Shown here in pieces: positions 44,101 through 52,661 of a stretch of DNA of 57,142 nt (its first letter is position 1; each line of letters opens with the position of its first letter). The position numbers and the translations under genes are program-made. The stretch is from NCBI GenBank assembly GCA_030433005.1, contig JAUILQ010000033.1:1-57142 (forward strand). The letters are read 5' to 3'. The notes below the pieces were generated by a model. The model saw only the letters and a list, made by a program, of their open reading frames with translations, made no database searches and was not told the origin of the DNA. The stretch is from Alphaproteobacteria bacterium. Lineage in GTDB: Bacteria; Pseudomonadota; Alphaproteobacteria; Kiloniellales; DSM-21159.

Positions 44101-47100
44101 CGCCGACCGAGATCGTCTCGCCGGCCGCGATGGTGCCGTCGCCGCCCGCCGTCGCCGTGGTGCCGTCCAGGCCCCAGCTGCCGTTGGTCGTGCCGCTGCC
44201 CTGGCTGATGGTCAGGGAGCCGTTGTTGTAGTCGGCGGGGTCTTCCGGGTTGGTCACGGTCGCGTCGTCGAACAGCGCGACGTTCTGAGCGCCCCCGCCC
44301 GCCGTGATGCCCGAAGTCTCGCCGTTCACGCCGCCGATCGCCGGCGGGTCGTTGACGGCGGTGACGTTGATCGTGACCGTCTCGCTGTCGGTCTGGGCGC
44401 CGCCGGAGCCGGTGTTGCCGCCGTCGTCGACCGCGACGGTGAGCGTCCGCGCCGCCGTGCTGTCGCTCGCCGTCGTATAGGTGACGTTGCTGCCGGTGAT
44501 GAAGCTGTTGATGGCGGAGACCGTGCCGCTCAGCGTCAACGCGGTCGCCGAGCCGCCGACCGTGACGCCGCCGCCGCTCGTCGCCGCCAGCGTGCCGTCG
44601 GCGATCGACAGCGTCACGGTGACGCTGCCGCTGCCGGCGTCGTCGTCGCTCACCGAGATGCCGGTAAGCGCCGTCGCGACGTCCTCGGTCACGGTGATCG
44701 AGCCGGGCACGGTCAGGCTCGGCGGGTCGTTGACCTGGGCGATCGTCACGGTGGTCGAGCCGCTCGCCGTGCCGGGGTTGGCGCCGCTGCCCTGGGCGTC
44801 GCCGGCATTGCCGTCGTCGAAGCTCCAGTCGAGCTGAACCGTGGCGGGCGGGCCGTCGCTGGTGTTCCGGTACTGGATGTTCTGCAGCGTCGCGTTGACC
44901 AGCGCCTGCGTCGGCGCCGCGCCGGCGTTGGAGAAGGTGATGGTAAGCGTGCCGCCGGTGCTGGTGAAGGTCGCGAAGGTCTGGCCGCCCGACTGCAGGT
45001 CGCCGCCCGATACGCTGAAGCCGTTCTCGGCGAAGGAGAAGACGTCGTCGGCGCTGGCGCCGCCGTTGCGCGCGATGACCAGCTGCGAGCCGGAGAAGTC
45101 GTTGCCGAGCTCGACGTCGCTGAGCGTGACATTGGCGTCGAGCACCACCGCGGAGCCGCCTTCCGTGAAGCTCGGCGTGCCGTCGAGGTTGGCGAAGACC
45201 GGCGCGTCGTTGACCGCGCTGACCGCGATCGAGGCGCTGGCGCTGTTGCTCGAGAAGGCCGTCGAGCCGCCGGTGCTCGAGGCGTCCGCCGTCGAGGGGC
45301 TGCCGTTGGTCGAGGCCGAGCCCGAGGTCTGGTCCCACGCACGGAAGCTGAAGGTTGCGGTCTCGCCGTTCTGGCTGTCCGGGACGTAGCGCACCTGGGT
45401 CGTCGAGGACAGCAGCAGCGCCGAGCCCCCCGAGACGCTGCCGAAGGCGGTCCAGGTCGTGCCGTCGGTCGAGAACTGCCAGGTGCCGTTGCCGGTGACC
45501 GCGGTCACCGCGATGCCGGACTGCGCGCCGCTGTCGACGTCGGCGTAGCCGACGCCGCCGAGGATGGTCGAGACCGCCGTGCCGCCGCTCGTCGTGTCCT
45601 CGTTCGTGCCGGTAAGCGTCGCCGTGGCGCCGTTGGTCACGCTCGGCGCGTCGTTCGCGGCCGTGACCGAGAGCGAGGCCGTGGCCGAGGCGCTGGAGAA
45701 GGCGGTGCTGCCGCCGTTGACCGCGGTGCTGGCGGTCGAGGGGCTGCCGTTGGTCGAGGCCGAGCCGGAGGTCTGGTCCCAGGCCCGGAAGCCGAAGGTC
45801 GCGGTCTCGGCGTTGCTGCCGTCGGGCACGTAGCGCACCTGCGTCGAGGACGAGAGCAGCAGGGAGGAGGCCATCGAGACGCTGCCGAAGGCGGTCCAGG
45901 TCGTGCCGTCGGTCGAGAACTGCCAGGTCCCGCTACCGGTGACGCCGGTCACCGCCACGCCCGACTGGGCGCCGCTGTCGACGTCGGCGTAGCCGGCGGC
46001 CGTGAGGATCGCCGAGACCGCCGTGCCGCCGCTCGTCGTGTCCTCGTTCGTGCCGGTCAGCGTCGCCGTGGCGCCGCCGGTGAGCGAGGGTGCGTCGTTG
46101 ACGTCGCTGACCGCGATCGAGGCGCTGGCGCTGTTCGAGGAGAAGGCGGTGCTGCCGCCGTTGCTCGAGGAGTCGGCCGTCGAGGGGCTGCCGTTGGTCG
46201 AGGCCGTCCCCGAGGTCTGGTCCCAGGCGCGGAAGCCGAAGGTCGCCGTCTCGCCCCTCTGGCCGTCCGGCACGTAGCGCACCTGCGTCGAGGAGGAGAG
46301 CAGCAGCGCCGCCCCGCCCGAGACGCTGCCGAAGGCGGTCCAGGTGTTGCCGTCGGTCGAGTACTGCCAGGTGCCGTTGCCGGTGACCGCGGTGACCGCG
46401 ATGCCCGACTGCGCGCCCGAGTCCGGATCGGCGTAGCCGACGTCGCCGAGGATCGAGGAGACCGTCGTGCCGCCGGCGTTGGTGTTGTTCTCGGTGATGC
46501 CGGTCAGCGTCGCCGTGGCGCCGTTGGTGACGCTGGGCGCATCGTTGGTGCCGGTCACGTTGACCGTGACGTCGGCGCTCGAAGAGCCGCCGTCGCCGTC
46601 GTTGACCGTGAAGCGCACGGTGCGCGCCGCGGTCGACGGACTGCTCGTGTCGGTGTTCTCGTAGGTGACGGCCTGGACCAGGGTGGCCACCCGGGCCGCC
46701 GTGGAATTGGCGTTGAGGTTGACGACGAGGTCGTTGCCCGCGGAGATGCTGTTGGCGAGCGTCCCGATGGCGATGCCCCCGACGCTGACGTTGGAGCCCG
46801 CCGTGGTACCGCCAAGCGTGACGCTCCCGGTGTTGAAGGAAAGCAGGTCCTCGCTGGCGTCTTCGTTGGTCACGATCGAGACGGTCAGGCTGCCGCCACT
46901 GAAGTCGGCCGAGTCGTCGTCGGTTATCGCCGCCGCCGTGCTCTGGTCGAGAACCTGCGCGCCGGCACCCTCGGTGTAGGCCAGGACATCGCCCGACAGA
47001 TTGGAGATCGAGGGCGCGGCATTGGCCAGGCTGACGTTCCAGCCGCGCAGGTCGAAGGTCGCGGGGCTGGTCGTCGAGACCGCGTCGAAGGTCACCGTGA

Positions 47101-48430
47101 AGCCGGTGATCGCCTGGCCGGCGAAGGCCGTGCCGGTCAGGTCGATGCTGTGGCCGCCCTGGAAGTCGGCCGGCAGGTTGCTGGCCGCGTAGTTGTAGGT
47201 CGTCGTGCCGCCGCCGGCGTTGGCGCCGGTGATCACGATGTTGTTCTCGAAGCTCGGCGTGCCCGGAAACTCGCCGACCGTCACGCTGTTCAGCACGAAG
47301 GAGGTCGGCGACGCGCTGCCCGTGAGGTTGACGCTCAGGCTGGCGACCGCGCCGTTGCCGGGATTGGAAGCCAGGAAGATCGAGTTGTCGAAGCGGTTGA
47401 CGTCGACCTGGGTGCCGACGCTGTTGGCGCCCGAGCCGACCCACTCGCCGCTCTGGGTCGTGACCGTCTGGCCACCGTCGGTATCTGTCCCGTTGGTGAA
47501 GTCGAAGGAGCCCGCCGCGAACAGGCTGCCGGCGAAGCCGCTGGCCGCGAAGGCCTCGTCGACGCCGCCGTCGGCGATCTCGCCGGTCGCCGATTCGAGC
47601 GTCCAGTCGCCGCCCTGGCCGGCGTCGCCGGTCAGGTCGTCGGCGGCGGCGACGTCGGCCCCGGTGAGCGCGGCCAGGGCCTCGATGAAGGCGCGGCCCT
47701 CGCCGTCGGCGCCGACGTAGCAGCCGTAGAGCAGCAGGTCGCCGTCGGCGGCGAGGGCCTGGCCGATCCGGCCGAGCGCCTCGCCGTAGGCCGCGAGGTT
47801 GCCGAGGTTGAGGCGGCCGCCGCCGAAGCTCAGCTCGCCGGCGTCGCCGTGGCTGACGACGTGGATCGCCGAGAGGCCGCTGCGGCCCTCGAGGTGCGCG
47901 CTCATCTGCAGCACGGCGTCGCCGGCAGGATCGAGGGCGACGACCTCGACGCCGCCGCCCAGGCTGTCGATCAGGCTCTGGTGGTCGGCGACGCTGGTGT
48001 CGACGAAGACGACCTCGCCGCCGCCCTGGTTGTCTCCCGGAGCCTCGCTGGCGACCGGCTCGACCTCGGACAGCGCCTGGGCCAGTTCGTCGTCGCTGGG
48101 GCCCGGCGCACCGCCGCTCCCCTCGGCGCCGTCGCCGGAGCTCTCATCGTCCGAGCCGCCGCCGGAGGGCTTGTCGGCCGCTTCCTGCGCCGCCGAGTCG
48201 GCGGCGTCCTGGGCGGCCTGCTCGGCCGCCGTCGCGACGGCGGCGGCGTCGAGCAGGAGCCGCGGCTCGAGGGCGTAGGCGAGGCCCTCGCCGCCGTCGA
48301 GCGGGCCCTGCCCCGCGCCGCCGCGGCGCGCGCCACGCGCGCCGTCTGCCGCCGAGGAGCGCGACTCCGCCATGTCCTGCGCAATGCCACGCTGGAGGCC
48401 CAGCGCCCCCGGTTGCGTCGGCGACACCAT
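41141..48430 (-). CDS. Giant LEPR-DUF4347-cadherin/CSPG-repeat surface protein
   Basis: 2,429 residues. LEPRLLLDAA at about 52-61; DUF4347 at about 140-270 with VVSHG (His194) and LLYGC (Cys237), ending GGDWTLESATGEI; then more than a dozen cadherin/VCBS-like and CSPG-type repeats with NDAPS, DSGAQSGIAVTAV and DPEGATAFTYHL motifs, three of them nearly identical. The last 60 residues carry GRPDAADARLASALAAV and LELARAAGSHDLEAARLAAAL, shared with the shorter paralogue. The repeat array has no Cys and is Asp/Gly/Thr/Ser-rich, as expected for a secreted calcium-binding adhesin. No C-terminal RTX nonapeptides or sortase motif are seen. ATG 48430 has GGGAGAAGACGA before it. Confidence 0.88.
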   Translation of the reverse strand: MVSPTQPGALGLQRGIAQDMAESRSSAADGARGARRGGAGQGPLDGGEGLAYALEPRLLLDAAAVATAAEQAAQDAADSAAQEAADKPSGGGSDDESSGDGAEGSGGAPGPSDDELAQALSEVEPVASEAPGDNQGGGEVVFVDTSVADHQSLIDSLGGGVEVVALDPAGDAVLQMSAHLEGRSGLSAIHVVSHGDAGELSFGGGRLNLGNLAAYGEALGRIGQALAADGDLLLYGCYVGADGEGRAFIEALAALTGADVAAADDLTGDAGQGGDWTLESATGEIADGGVDEAFAASGFAGSLFAAGSFDFTNGTDTDGGQTVTTQSGEWVGSGANSVGTQVDVNRFDNSIFLASNPGNGAVASLSVNLTGSASPTSFVLNSVTVGEFPGTPSFENNIVITGANAGGGTTTYNYAASNLPADFQGGHSIDLTGTAFAGQAITGFTVTFDAVSTTSPATFDLRGWNVSLANAAPSISNLSGDVLAYTEGAGAQVLDQSTAAAITDDDSADFSGGSLTVSIVTNEDASEDLLSFNTGSVTLGGTTAGSNVSVGGIAIGTLANSISAGNDLVVNLNANSTAARVATLVQAVTYENTDTSSPSTAARTVRFTVNDGDGGSSSADVTVNVTGTNDAPSVTNGATATLTGITENNTNAGGTTVSSILGDVGYADPDSGAQSGIAVTAVTGNGTWQYSTDGNTWTAFGSVSGGAALLLSSSTQVRYVPDGQRGETATFGFRAWDQTSGTASTNGSPSTADSSSNGGSTAFSSNSASASIAVSDVNDAPSLTGGATATLTGTNEDTTSGGTAVSAILTAAGYADVDSGAQSGVAVTGVTGSGTWQFSTDGTTWTAFGSVSMASSLLLSSSTQVRYVPDGSNAETATFGFRAWDQTSGSASTNGSPSTASTAVNGGSTAFSSASATASLSVTAANDAPSVTNGATATLTGTNEDTTSGGTAVSTILGGVGYADVDSGAQSGIAVTAVTGNGTWQFSTDGTTWTAFGSVSGGSALLLSSTTQVRYVPDSQNGETATFSFRAWDQTSGSASTNGSPSTADASSTGGSTAFSSNSASASIAVSAVNDAPVFANLDGTPSFTEGGSAVVLDANVTLSDVELGNDFSGSQLVIARNGGASADDVFSFAENGFSVSGGDLQSGGQTFATFTSTGGTLTITFSNAGAAPTQALVNATLQNIQYRNTSDGPPATVQLDWSFDDGNAGDAQGSGANPGTASGSTTVTIAQVNDPPSLTVPGSITVTEDVATALTGISVSDDDAGSGSVTVTLSIADGTLAATSGGGVTVGGSATALTLSGTVSAINSFITGSNVTYTTASDSTAARTLTVAVDDGGNTGSGGAQTDSETVTINVTAVNDPPAIGGVNGETSGITAGGGAQNVALFDDATVTNPEDPADYNNGSLTISQGSGTTNGSWGLDGTTATAGGDGTIAAGETISVGGTAIGTVHATNDGQGGNTLQISFDTADATSARIQTLLRALTYSAPSSLGARTFTLTLNDGGGTSNGGDQDSTANFTLNVTPNPPVVSNLDGDSVSTPNGVAVAIDQGGNATVSDADSGNFNGGNMTITRNSGTGNFSLTGSGSTGVAAGTSTLDADGTIASSEIVFVDGLAIASVSAVNNGQGTNDLVLNFGSNATPARVQQLIRALQFSSTTGGSNSFSLTITDAGSSAATSTAAGFTVTVEAAPVNTVPGAQSVVDGSTTAIAGLSVADADSASVTTTLSVGGGTLSVATGGGATVTGNGSGTVTVSGTLAQVNTALAGLSYTAASDSTTDQTITVVTSDGTNSDTDTIAVTVRDRPTIGNLDGDTVDGSVGTAANVDLGGDATLADLDNADFNNGNLTVTRTDTALTGDFSVDGTAVTANGGSAITNGATIRVGGTAIGTVSADGQDAANLVIDLNPNASPALVQTLLRNLLYTPETTGTHRFSATITDDGGGGATTSAAASFSMTTNDAPVNALPGRLSAVEGIAGNLGGLTVADSDGDVLTTTLRISGGTLSVGEGGGTVTGNGTGTLAISGTAAQVNARLASLRFTADPGVTGNRTLSVSTSDGQETDSDAVTVSIARNEAPSIVTNSGPTLGAGETVVLGPSHLGSSDPEGATAFTYHLRSTPGAGDLLLNGSVLGVGDSFTSADLAAGRVAFRAAAGTTATADSFQVASSDGVRSSEVARVEVTITQGADSGTGEVANLNASVLGQDSTLQTGRQGPANLVFANTGAGNLQLAFVETGQPPQTVNQSLTGLGQGNSPLSQAFRSSVEGGSLTPGSASFLQVVRSAALSPIISDFVGAGFTVLVYSGNSWIPIGIEQFLTDDTALFEVEGDDDELPLVPFPGGAQTAAAAGPAPRSAPDDPAAASAALPAGDQATGLSVALEGRPDAADARLASALAAVTGRWDAPSLSLELARAAGSHDLEAARLAAALSEVALGREG
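45212..46547. repeat. Three near-identical 445-base repeats inside the giant gene
   Basis: Units begin at about 46547, 46102 and 45656 (minus-strand order) and each encode about 148 residues from NDAPS... to ...SASIAV. Motifs TGTNEDTTSGGTAVS, GYADVDSGAQSG, WTAFGSVS, WDQTSGSASTNGSPST and STAFSS are common to them. DNA similarity is much higher than between other repeats of the protein, so the expansion is recent. Confidence 0.88.
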
Positions 48431-48652
48431 TCGTCTTCTCCCACCCCCAAGACGTTCGGGCCCCGCACCCCGGAGCCTGCCCGCCCGCGCCTGCCTGCCG
48501 TCTGCGCCCGGCGCCGGCGCGCCGGACTGCGGGCGACCGTGCGGGCCGCCCGGCACGCGCGCAGCGGACATTCGGCAACACTAAGGGTTGCAGTTCATGC
48601 GTGGCAATTCAAAAGAACGCTTAAGACTGCGGGAATGAGAACAGGCGCGGCG

Positions 48653-49420
48653 CTAGCGGGGCCGCCCCAGTGCGGTCTGCTCGGGCGCGCCGCCGCCGCC
48701 CGGCAGGCCGGCGATCGGCGGGCCGCCGATCTCGCGGATCAGCTTCAGCTTGATGGCGCGCGCGAAGTCCCGGTAGTCGGTGGCCGAGATGACGAAGGCC
48801 CCCGAGCCGCCGATGACGTTGGCCCGGTAGTAGCTGTCGACGCTGGGATCCTCGTTGAGGATGGTCAGGCCGTTGACCGTGATGCCGGCCTCGACGGCGG
48901 CGTTGCGCAGCGCCGGCGTCTGCACGCCCTGGTTGGTGCGGCCGTCGCCCGAGACGTCGACCGTGCGCCGCCGCCCGCGATAGGCGTTGCTTTCGATCAG
49001 CAGCTGGGCGAAGCCGATGGCGTTGCCGATCGCCGTCGAGCCGCCGGTGACGAAGCGCGGGGCGGCGTCGACCCCGGCGGCGAAGGCCTCGGCGCTGGCG
49101 GCGTCGTAGACCAGGGTCCACTCGACGGCCTTGATCTGGCGGTCGCGGCCCGACCACTGCACCAGGGTGACCGCGACCCCGAGGTCGCCGGCGGCGCGGA
49201 TCGCGCCCTGCACCTCGGCGTCGCGGAAGGCGCCGGCGATGCCCTGCATCTGCAGGTCGAACTCCCAGGAGGTGACGCTGGAGGAGGCGTCGACCGCGAG
49301 CACCAGCTCCAAGTCGACCTCGGTCGCGGCCCGGACGGCGACCGGCACGGCGCCGGACGCCGCAGCCAGCAGCGCGGGTGCGGCGACCAGACCCAGGATG
49401 AGCGCCCTCAGCTGTCCCAC
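48653..49420 (-). CDS. DUF1194 (VWA-like) secreted protein
   Basis: 255-residue protein with signal peptide and a von Willebrand A-type fold. The metal-ion-dependent adhesion site is DASSSVTSWEF (D-x-S-x-S); VTGGSTAIGNAIGFA supplies the threonine site and VDVSGDGRTNQG the second aspartate. DUF1194 proteins are secreted and uncharacterised; the intact site points to divalent-metal-dependent protein binding. It lies upstream of the giant LEPR gene on the same strand (222 bases apart). Confidence 0.87.
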   Translation of the reverse strand: MGQLRALILGLVAAPALLAAASGAVPVAVRAATEVDLELVLAVDASSSVTSWEFDLQMQGIAGAFRDAEVQGAIRAAGDLGVAVTLVQWSGRDRQIKAVEWTLVYDAASAEAFAAGVDAAPRFVTGGSTAIGNAIGFAQLLIESNAYRGRRRTVDVSGDGRTNQGVQTPALRNAAVEAGITVNGLTILNEDPSVDSYYRANVIGGSGAFVISATDYRDFARAIKLKLIREIGGPPIAGLPGGGGAPEQTALGRPR

Positions 49421-49504
49421 GCCTTCGACTATAGGTCAGTCGACGCCCGGCGCCAGACTCACGAATCCGGGAGCGGCGAAAGGCGGCGCCGCGGGCCGGG
49501 GCAC

Positions 49505-51325
49505 TCAGGCCTCGGCGGCGTCCTCCAGGATCAGCTGCACGGCGTCGCCGCCGGCCCAGCTGTCGAGCCGCAGCTTGCCCGCGAAGTGCAGCCCGCGGCC
49601 GCGTCCCGTGGTCAGCGCCGCCCCCAGCAGCTCGGCCTTCTCGCGGAAGGCGATGGCCTTGAGCCGGCGGCCGTCGGCGTCGGCGAGGATGCAGCGCAGG
49701 TGGCCCTGTCCGACCGGGTCGGCCTTAACCACGCGGCCGCCGGTGACGGCGAAGCGCGGCTCGGCATTGCCGGCCCCGAAGGGCGCCAAGCGGTCGAGAG
49801 CGCGGATCAGCCCGGCGTTGGCGGCAGCGAGGGGGATCGCCGCGTCGAAGCCGAGCGAGGGCCGCCAGCCGCTGCGCGCCAGCTCGCGCGCGCAGCGCTC
49901 GGTCAGGAAGCGCTCCAGCTCGGGCAGCCGCTCGGCCGCGACCGTCAGCCCCGCGGCCATGGCGTGGCCGCCGCCGTTGACCAGCAGGCCGGCCTGGCGC
50001 GCCGCGATCACGGCGGCGCCGAGGTCGAGGCCGGGCACCGAGCGCCCGGAGCCCTTGCCGAGGCCGTTTTCGTCGAGCGCGACGACCAGCGCCGGGCGGT
50101 CGAAGCGCTCCTTCAGGCGGCTGGCGACGATGCCGATGACCCCGGGATGCCAGCCCTCGCCGGCGACCAGCGCCAGGCCCTCGGGCGGCGGCGCGGCCTC
50201 GAGCCGGGCCAGCGCCTCGGCCAGGACCTGGGCCTCGATCTCGCGGCGCTCGCCGTTCAGCTCGTCCAGCCGCCCGGCCAGGACGCGCGCCCGCTCCGCG
50301 TCGTCGCCGGCCAGCAGCTCGGCGCCGAGCCCGGCCTCGCCGACCCGGCCGCCGGCGTTGACGCGCGGACCGAGCAGAAAGCCGCAGTGGTAGGCGCCCG
50401 GCGTATCGTCGAGCCGGGCCACGTCGGACAGCGCCGCCAGGCCGGCGTTGCCGCGCCGAGCCAGCACCTTCAGGCCCTGGGCGACGAAGGCGCGGTTGAG
50501 GCCGCTCAGCGGCACCACGTCGCAGACCGTGCCGAGCGCCACCAGGTCGAGCCACCGCAGCAGGTTGGGCTCGCGCCGGCCGCTGCCCTCGGCATACCAG
50601 CCGGCCTCGCGCAGCGCGCGGTTGACCGCGACCGCGACCAGGAAGGCGACGCCGACCGCGGCCAGGTGGCCGAGGCCGCTGTCGTCGTCCAGGCGGTTCG
50701 GGTTGACCACCGCCAGGGCCGGCGGCAGCTTGGCCTCGGCGGCATGGTGGTCGACGACGACGACCTCCAGTCCGGCCGCCGCCGCCTCGGCCAGCGGCTC
50801 GTGGGCGGTGATGCCGCAGTCGAGGGTGAGGGCCAGGCCGGCGCCCTGTTCCTTGAGCCGGCGCAGCGCCGGGCCGTTCGGCCCGTAGCCTTCCTTGAGC
50901 CGGTCGGGGATGTAGACCGTGACCTGCGCGCCGGCGGCGCTCAGGAAGCGCCGCAGCAGCGCCGAGGAGGTCGCGCCGTCGACGTCGTAGTCGCCGAACA
51001 GCGCGATCGTCTCGCCGGCCTGCACCGCGGCGGCGATGCGCGCCGCCGCCCGGTCCATGTCGCGCAGCGCCGAGGGATCGGGCAGCCAGTCGCGCAGCGT
51101 CGGCGCCAGGAAGCGTTCGGCCTCCTCCAGGCCGATGCCGCGCGCCGCGAGGCAGCGCCCGACCGGCTCGGGCAGCCCGAGCCGCTGGGCCAGCGCCAGG
51201 CCGAGCCGCTCGTCGCCGGCGCGCAGCTCCCAGCGCTTGCCGCCGAGCGAACGCTCGACCCCGAGCAGGCAGGCCCGCCGCTCGGCGAGCGCCTCGGCCG
51301 GCTGCGCTGCGAGAATCGCGCTCAT
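49505..51325 (-). CDS. recJ: Single-stranded-DNA-specific 5'-3' exonuclease RecJ
   Basis: 606 residues. DHH-family motifs are all in place: ALFGDYDVDGATSSA (motif I), LTLDCGITAHEPL (motif II), VVVDHHAAEAKLPPA (motif III, DHH) and GTVCDVVPL (motif IV). The DHHA1 domain with NGGGHAMAAGLTV and an OB fold near the C-terminus follow. RecJ degrades single strands 5' to 3' in RecF-pathway recombination and mismatch repair. Start MSAILAAQ at 51325 is used; the longer frame enters a palindromic repeat. It is just downstream of glpX on the same strand. Confidence 0.96.
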   Translation of the reverse strand: MSAILAAQPAEALAERRACLLGVERSLGGKRWELRAGDERLGLALAQRLGLPEPVGRCLAARGIGLEEAERFLAPTLRDWLPDPSALRDMDRAAARIAAAVQAGETIALFGDYDVDGATSSALLRRFLSAAGAQVTVYIPDRLKEGYGPNGPALRRLKEQGAGLALTLDCGITAHEPLAEAAAAGLEVVVVDHHAAEAKLPPALAVVNPNRLDDDSGLGHLAAVGVAFLVAVAVNRALREAGWYAEGSGRREPNLLRWLDLVALGTVCDVVPLSGLNRAFVAQGLKVLARRGNAGLAALSDVARLDDTPGAYHCGFLLGPRVNAGGRVGEAGLGAELLAGDDAERARVLAGRLDELNGERREIEAQVLAEALARLEAAPPPEGLALVAGEGWHPGVIGIVASRLKERFDRPALVVALDENGLGKGSGRSVPGLDLGAAVIAARQAGLLVNGGGHAMAAGLTVAAERLPELERFLTERCARELARSGWRPSLGFDAAIPLAAANAGLIRALDRLAPFGAGNAEPRFAVTGGRVVKADPVGQGHLRCILADADGRRLKAIAFREKAELLGAALTTGRGRGLHFAGKLRLDSWAGGDAVQLILEDAAEA

Positions 51326-51364
51326 CTGCGTACCGCCCTCCTGTCGTCGTCCCGGGCCCTTTGC

Positions 51365-51473
51365 CGTCATCCCTGCGAAAGCAGGGATCCAGAGAACGGC
51401 GTCGCAGGCACGGGTGGACACCGCTTCGCGTTCCTGTCTCCTTTCTCTGGATCCCCGCTTTCGCGGGGATGAC
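51365..51473. repeat. Dispersed GGGGATGAC palindromic element, copy 2
   Basis: Arms CGTCATCCCTGCGAAAGCAG... (from 51365) and ...CCCGCTTTCGCGGGGATGACG (to 51473). Each arm forms its own small hairpin (CCCGC TTTC GCGGG). It lies between recJ and glpX. Same family as 5519-5624 but with the GCGAAAGC core variant instead of GCGCAGGC. Confidence 0.9.
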
Positions 51474-51518
51474 GAGGGAGAGGAAGGAGATGACAGGCAG
51501 GCGGCCAGCCTCGGCCAG

Positions 51519-52493
51519 TCAGACCGAGTCGTACCAGGGCTTGATCGTGAAGTTGTGGTGGCCCTCGATCAGGCGCACCGTCCCGGTCTTCGAGCGCATC
51601 ACCATCGAATGGGTCTCGGCGCCGCCCTTGAAGCGGCGCACGCCGCGCAGCATCGAGCCGGGCGTCACGCCGGTCGCGGCGAACATGACGTCGCCCTTGG
51701 CGAGGTCCATCAGGCCGTACTTGCGGTTCAGGTCCTCGATGCCCCAGCGCCGCGCGCGCTCGCGCTCGGCGTCGTTGCGGAACAGCAGGCGCCCCTGGAT
51801 CTGGCCGCCGACGCAGCGCAGCGCGGCCGCTGCCAGCACGCCCTCGGGGGCGCCGCCCGAGCCCATGTAGAGGTCGATGCCGCTGTCGCCCTCGCTGGTC
51901 GCCATGACCGCAGAGACGTCGCCGTCGCCGATCAGCATGATCCGGGCGCCGGCCTCGCGGACCTTGGCGATCAGCTCCTGGTGGCGCGGCCGGTCGAGGA
52001 TGCAGACCACCAGGTCGCGCACGTCCATCGCCTTGGCCTTGGCCAGCTCCTTGAGGTTCTCGGCCGGGGTCGCATCGAGGTCGACGACGCCGTCGGGCAG
52101 GCCGCCGCCGACGGCGATCTTGTCCATGTAGACGTCGGGCGCGTTGAGGAAGCCGCCCTCCTCGGCCATCGCGATCACGGCCATGGCGTTCGGGCCGCCC
52201 TTGGCGGTGATCGTGGTGCCTTCGAGGGGATCGAGCGCGATGTCGATCTTGGGGCCGCCGGCCCCGACCTTCTCGCCGATGTAGAGCATCGGCGCCTCGT
52301 CGCGCTCGCCCTCGCCGATCACCACGGTGCCGTCGATCGGCAGGGCGTTCAGCGCCTCGCGCATCGCGTTGACCGCCGCCTGGTCGGCGGCCTTCTCGTC
52401 GCCGCGGCCCATCAGCCGCGAGGCGGCCAGCGCCGCCAGCTCGGTGACGCGAACGGCCTCGAGGGCCAGGTTTCGATCCATCGGTTGAGGCAT
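51519..52493 (-). CDS. glpX: Class II fructose-1,6-bisphosphatase (GlpX)
   Basis: 324 residues. Characteristic motifs are DQAAVNAMREALN, VVIGEGERDEAPMLYIGE, IDIALDPLEGTT (metal and phosphate ligands), ILDRPRHQELI and GSGGAPEGVLAAAAL. The enzyme hydrolyses fructose-1,6-bisphosphate (and sedoheptulose-1,7-bisphosphate in some species) in gluconeogenesis. Start MPQPMDRN at 52493; an upstream M adds seven residues. In many alphaproteobacteria glpX lies next to hom and recJ, exactly the order seen here. Confidence 0.96.
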   Translation of the reverse strand: MPQPMDRNLALEAVRVTELAALAASRLMGRGDEKAADQAAVNAMREALNALPIDGTVVIGEGERDEAPMLYIGEKVGAGGPKIDIALDPLEGTTITAKGGPNAMAVIAMAEEGGFLNAPDVYMDKIAVGGGLPDGVVDLDATPAENLKELAKAKAMDVRDLVVCILDRPRHQELIAKVREAGARIMLIGDGDVSAVMATSEGDSGIDLYMGSGGAPEGVLAAAALRCVGGQIQGRLLFRNDAERERARRWGIEDLNRKYGLMDLAKGDVMFAATGVTPGSMLRGVRRFKGGAETHSMVMRSKTGTVRLIEGHHNFTIKPWYDSV

Positions 52494-52613
52494 GCCTGCC
52501 CGTTCTCCTCCCAAAGACGTTCGTTCCGGCGCCCCGACCAGCGAATGGGGCGCCCCTCTTCATACGGCCGGGCACGCCGGCCCGCACCACTCTACACCCC
52601 GAGCGGCCGCTTC

Positions 52614-52639
52614 GCGCCCGCCGCCTGGTCCGCGGGCGC
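52614..52639. terminator. GC hairpin downstream of hom
   Basis: Eight-base arms GCGCCCGC and GCGGGCGC with a 10-base loop, 23 bases beyond the hom stop codon on the minus strand and before glpX. No T-run is present, so this is a weak terminator call. Confidence 0.35.
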
Positions 52640-52661
52640 CGCGTGCGGCCCGCCTGCCCCG

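Noticed and set aside
45212..46547. Regular repeats considered as a CRISPR array
   Set aside because: Units are 445 bases, in frame and coding for cadherin-like domains; no short repeat-spacer pattern exists.
41033..51472. Plus-strand open frame of 3,479 codons antisense to the giant gene, the DUF1194 gene and recJ
   Set aside because: It is explained by high GC in the opposite strand's codons: the product is Arg/Ala/Gly/Asp-rich without domains and it crosses three well-supported genes and their intergenic gaps.
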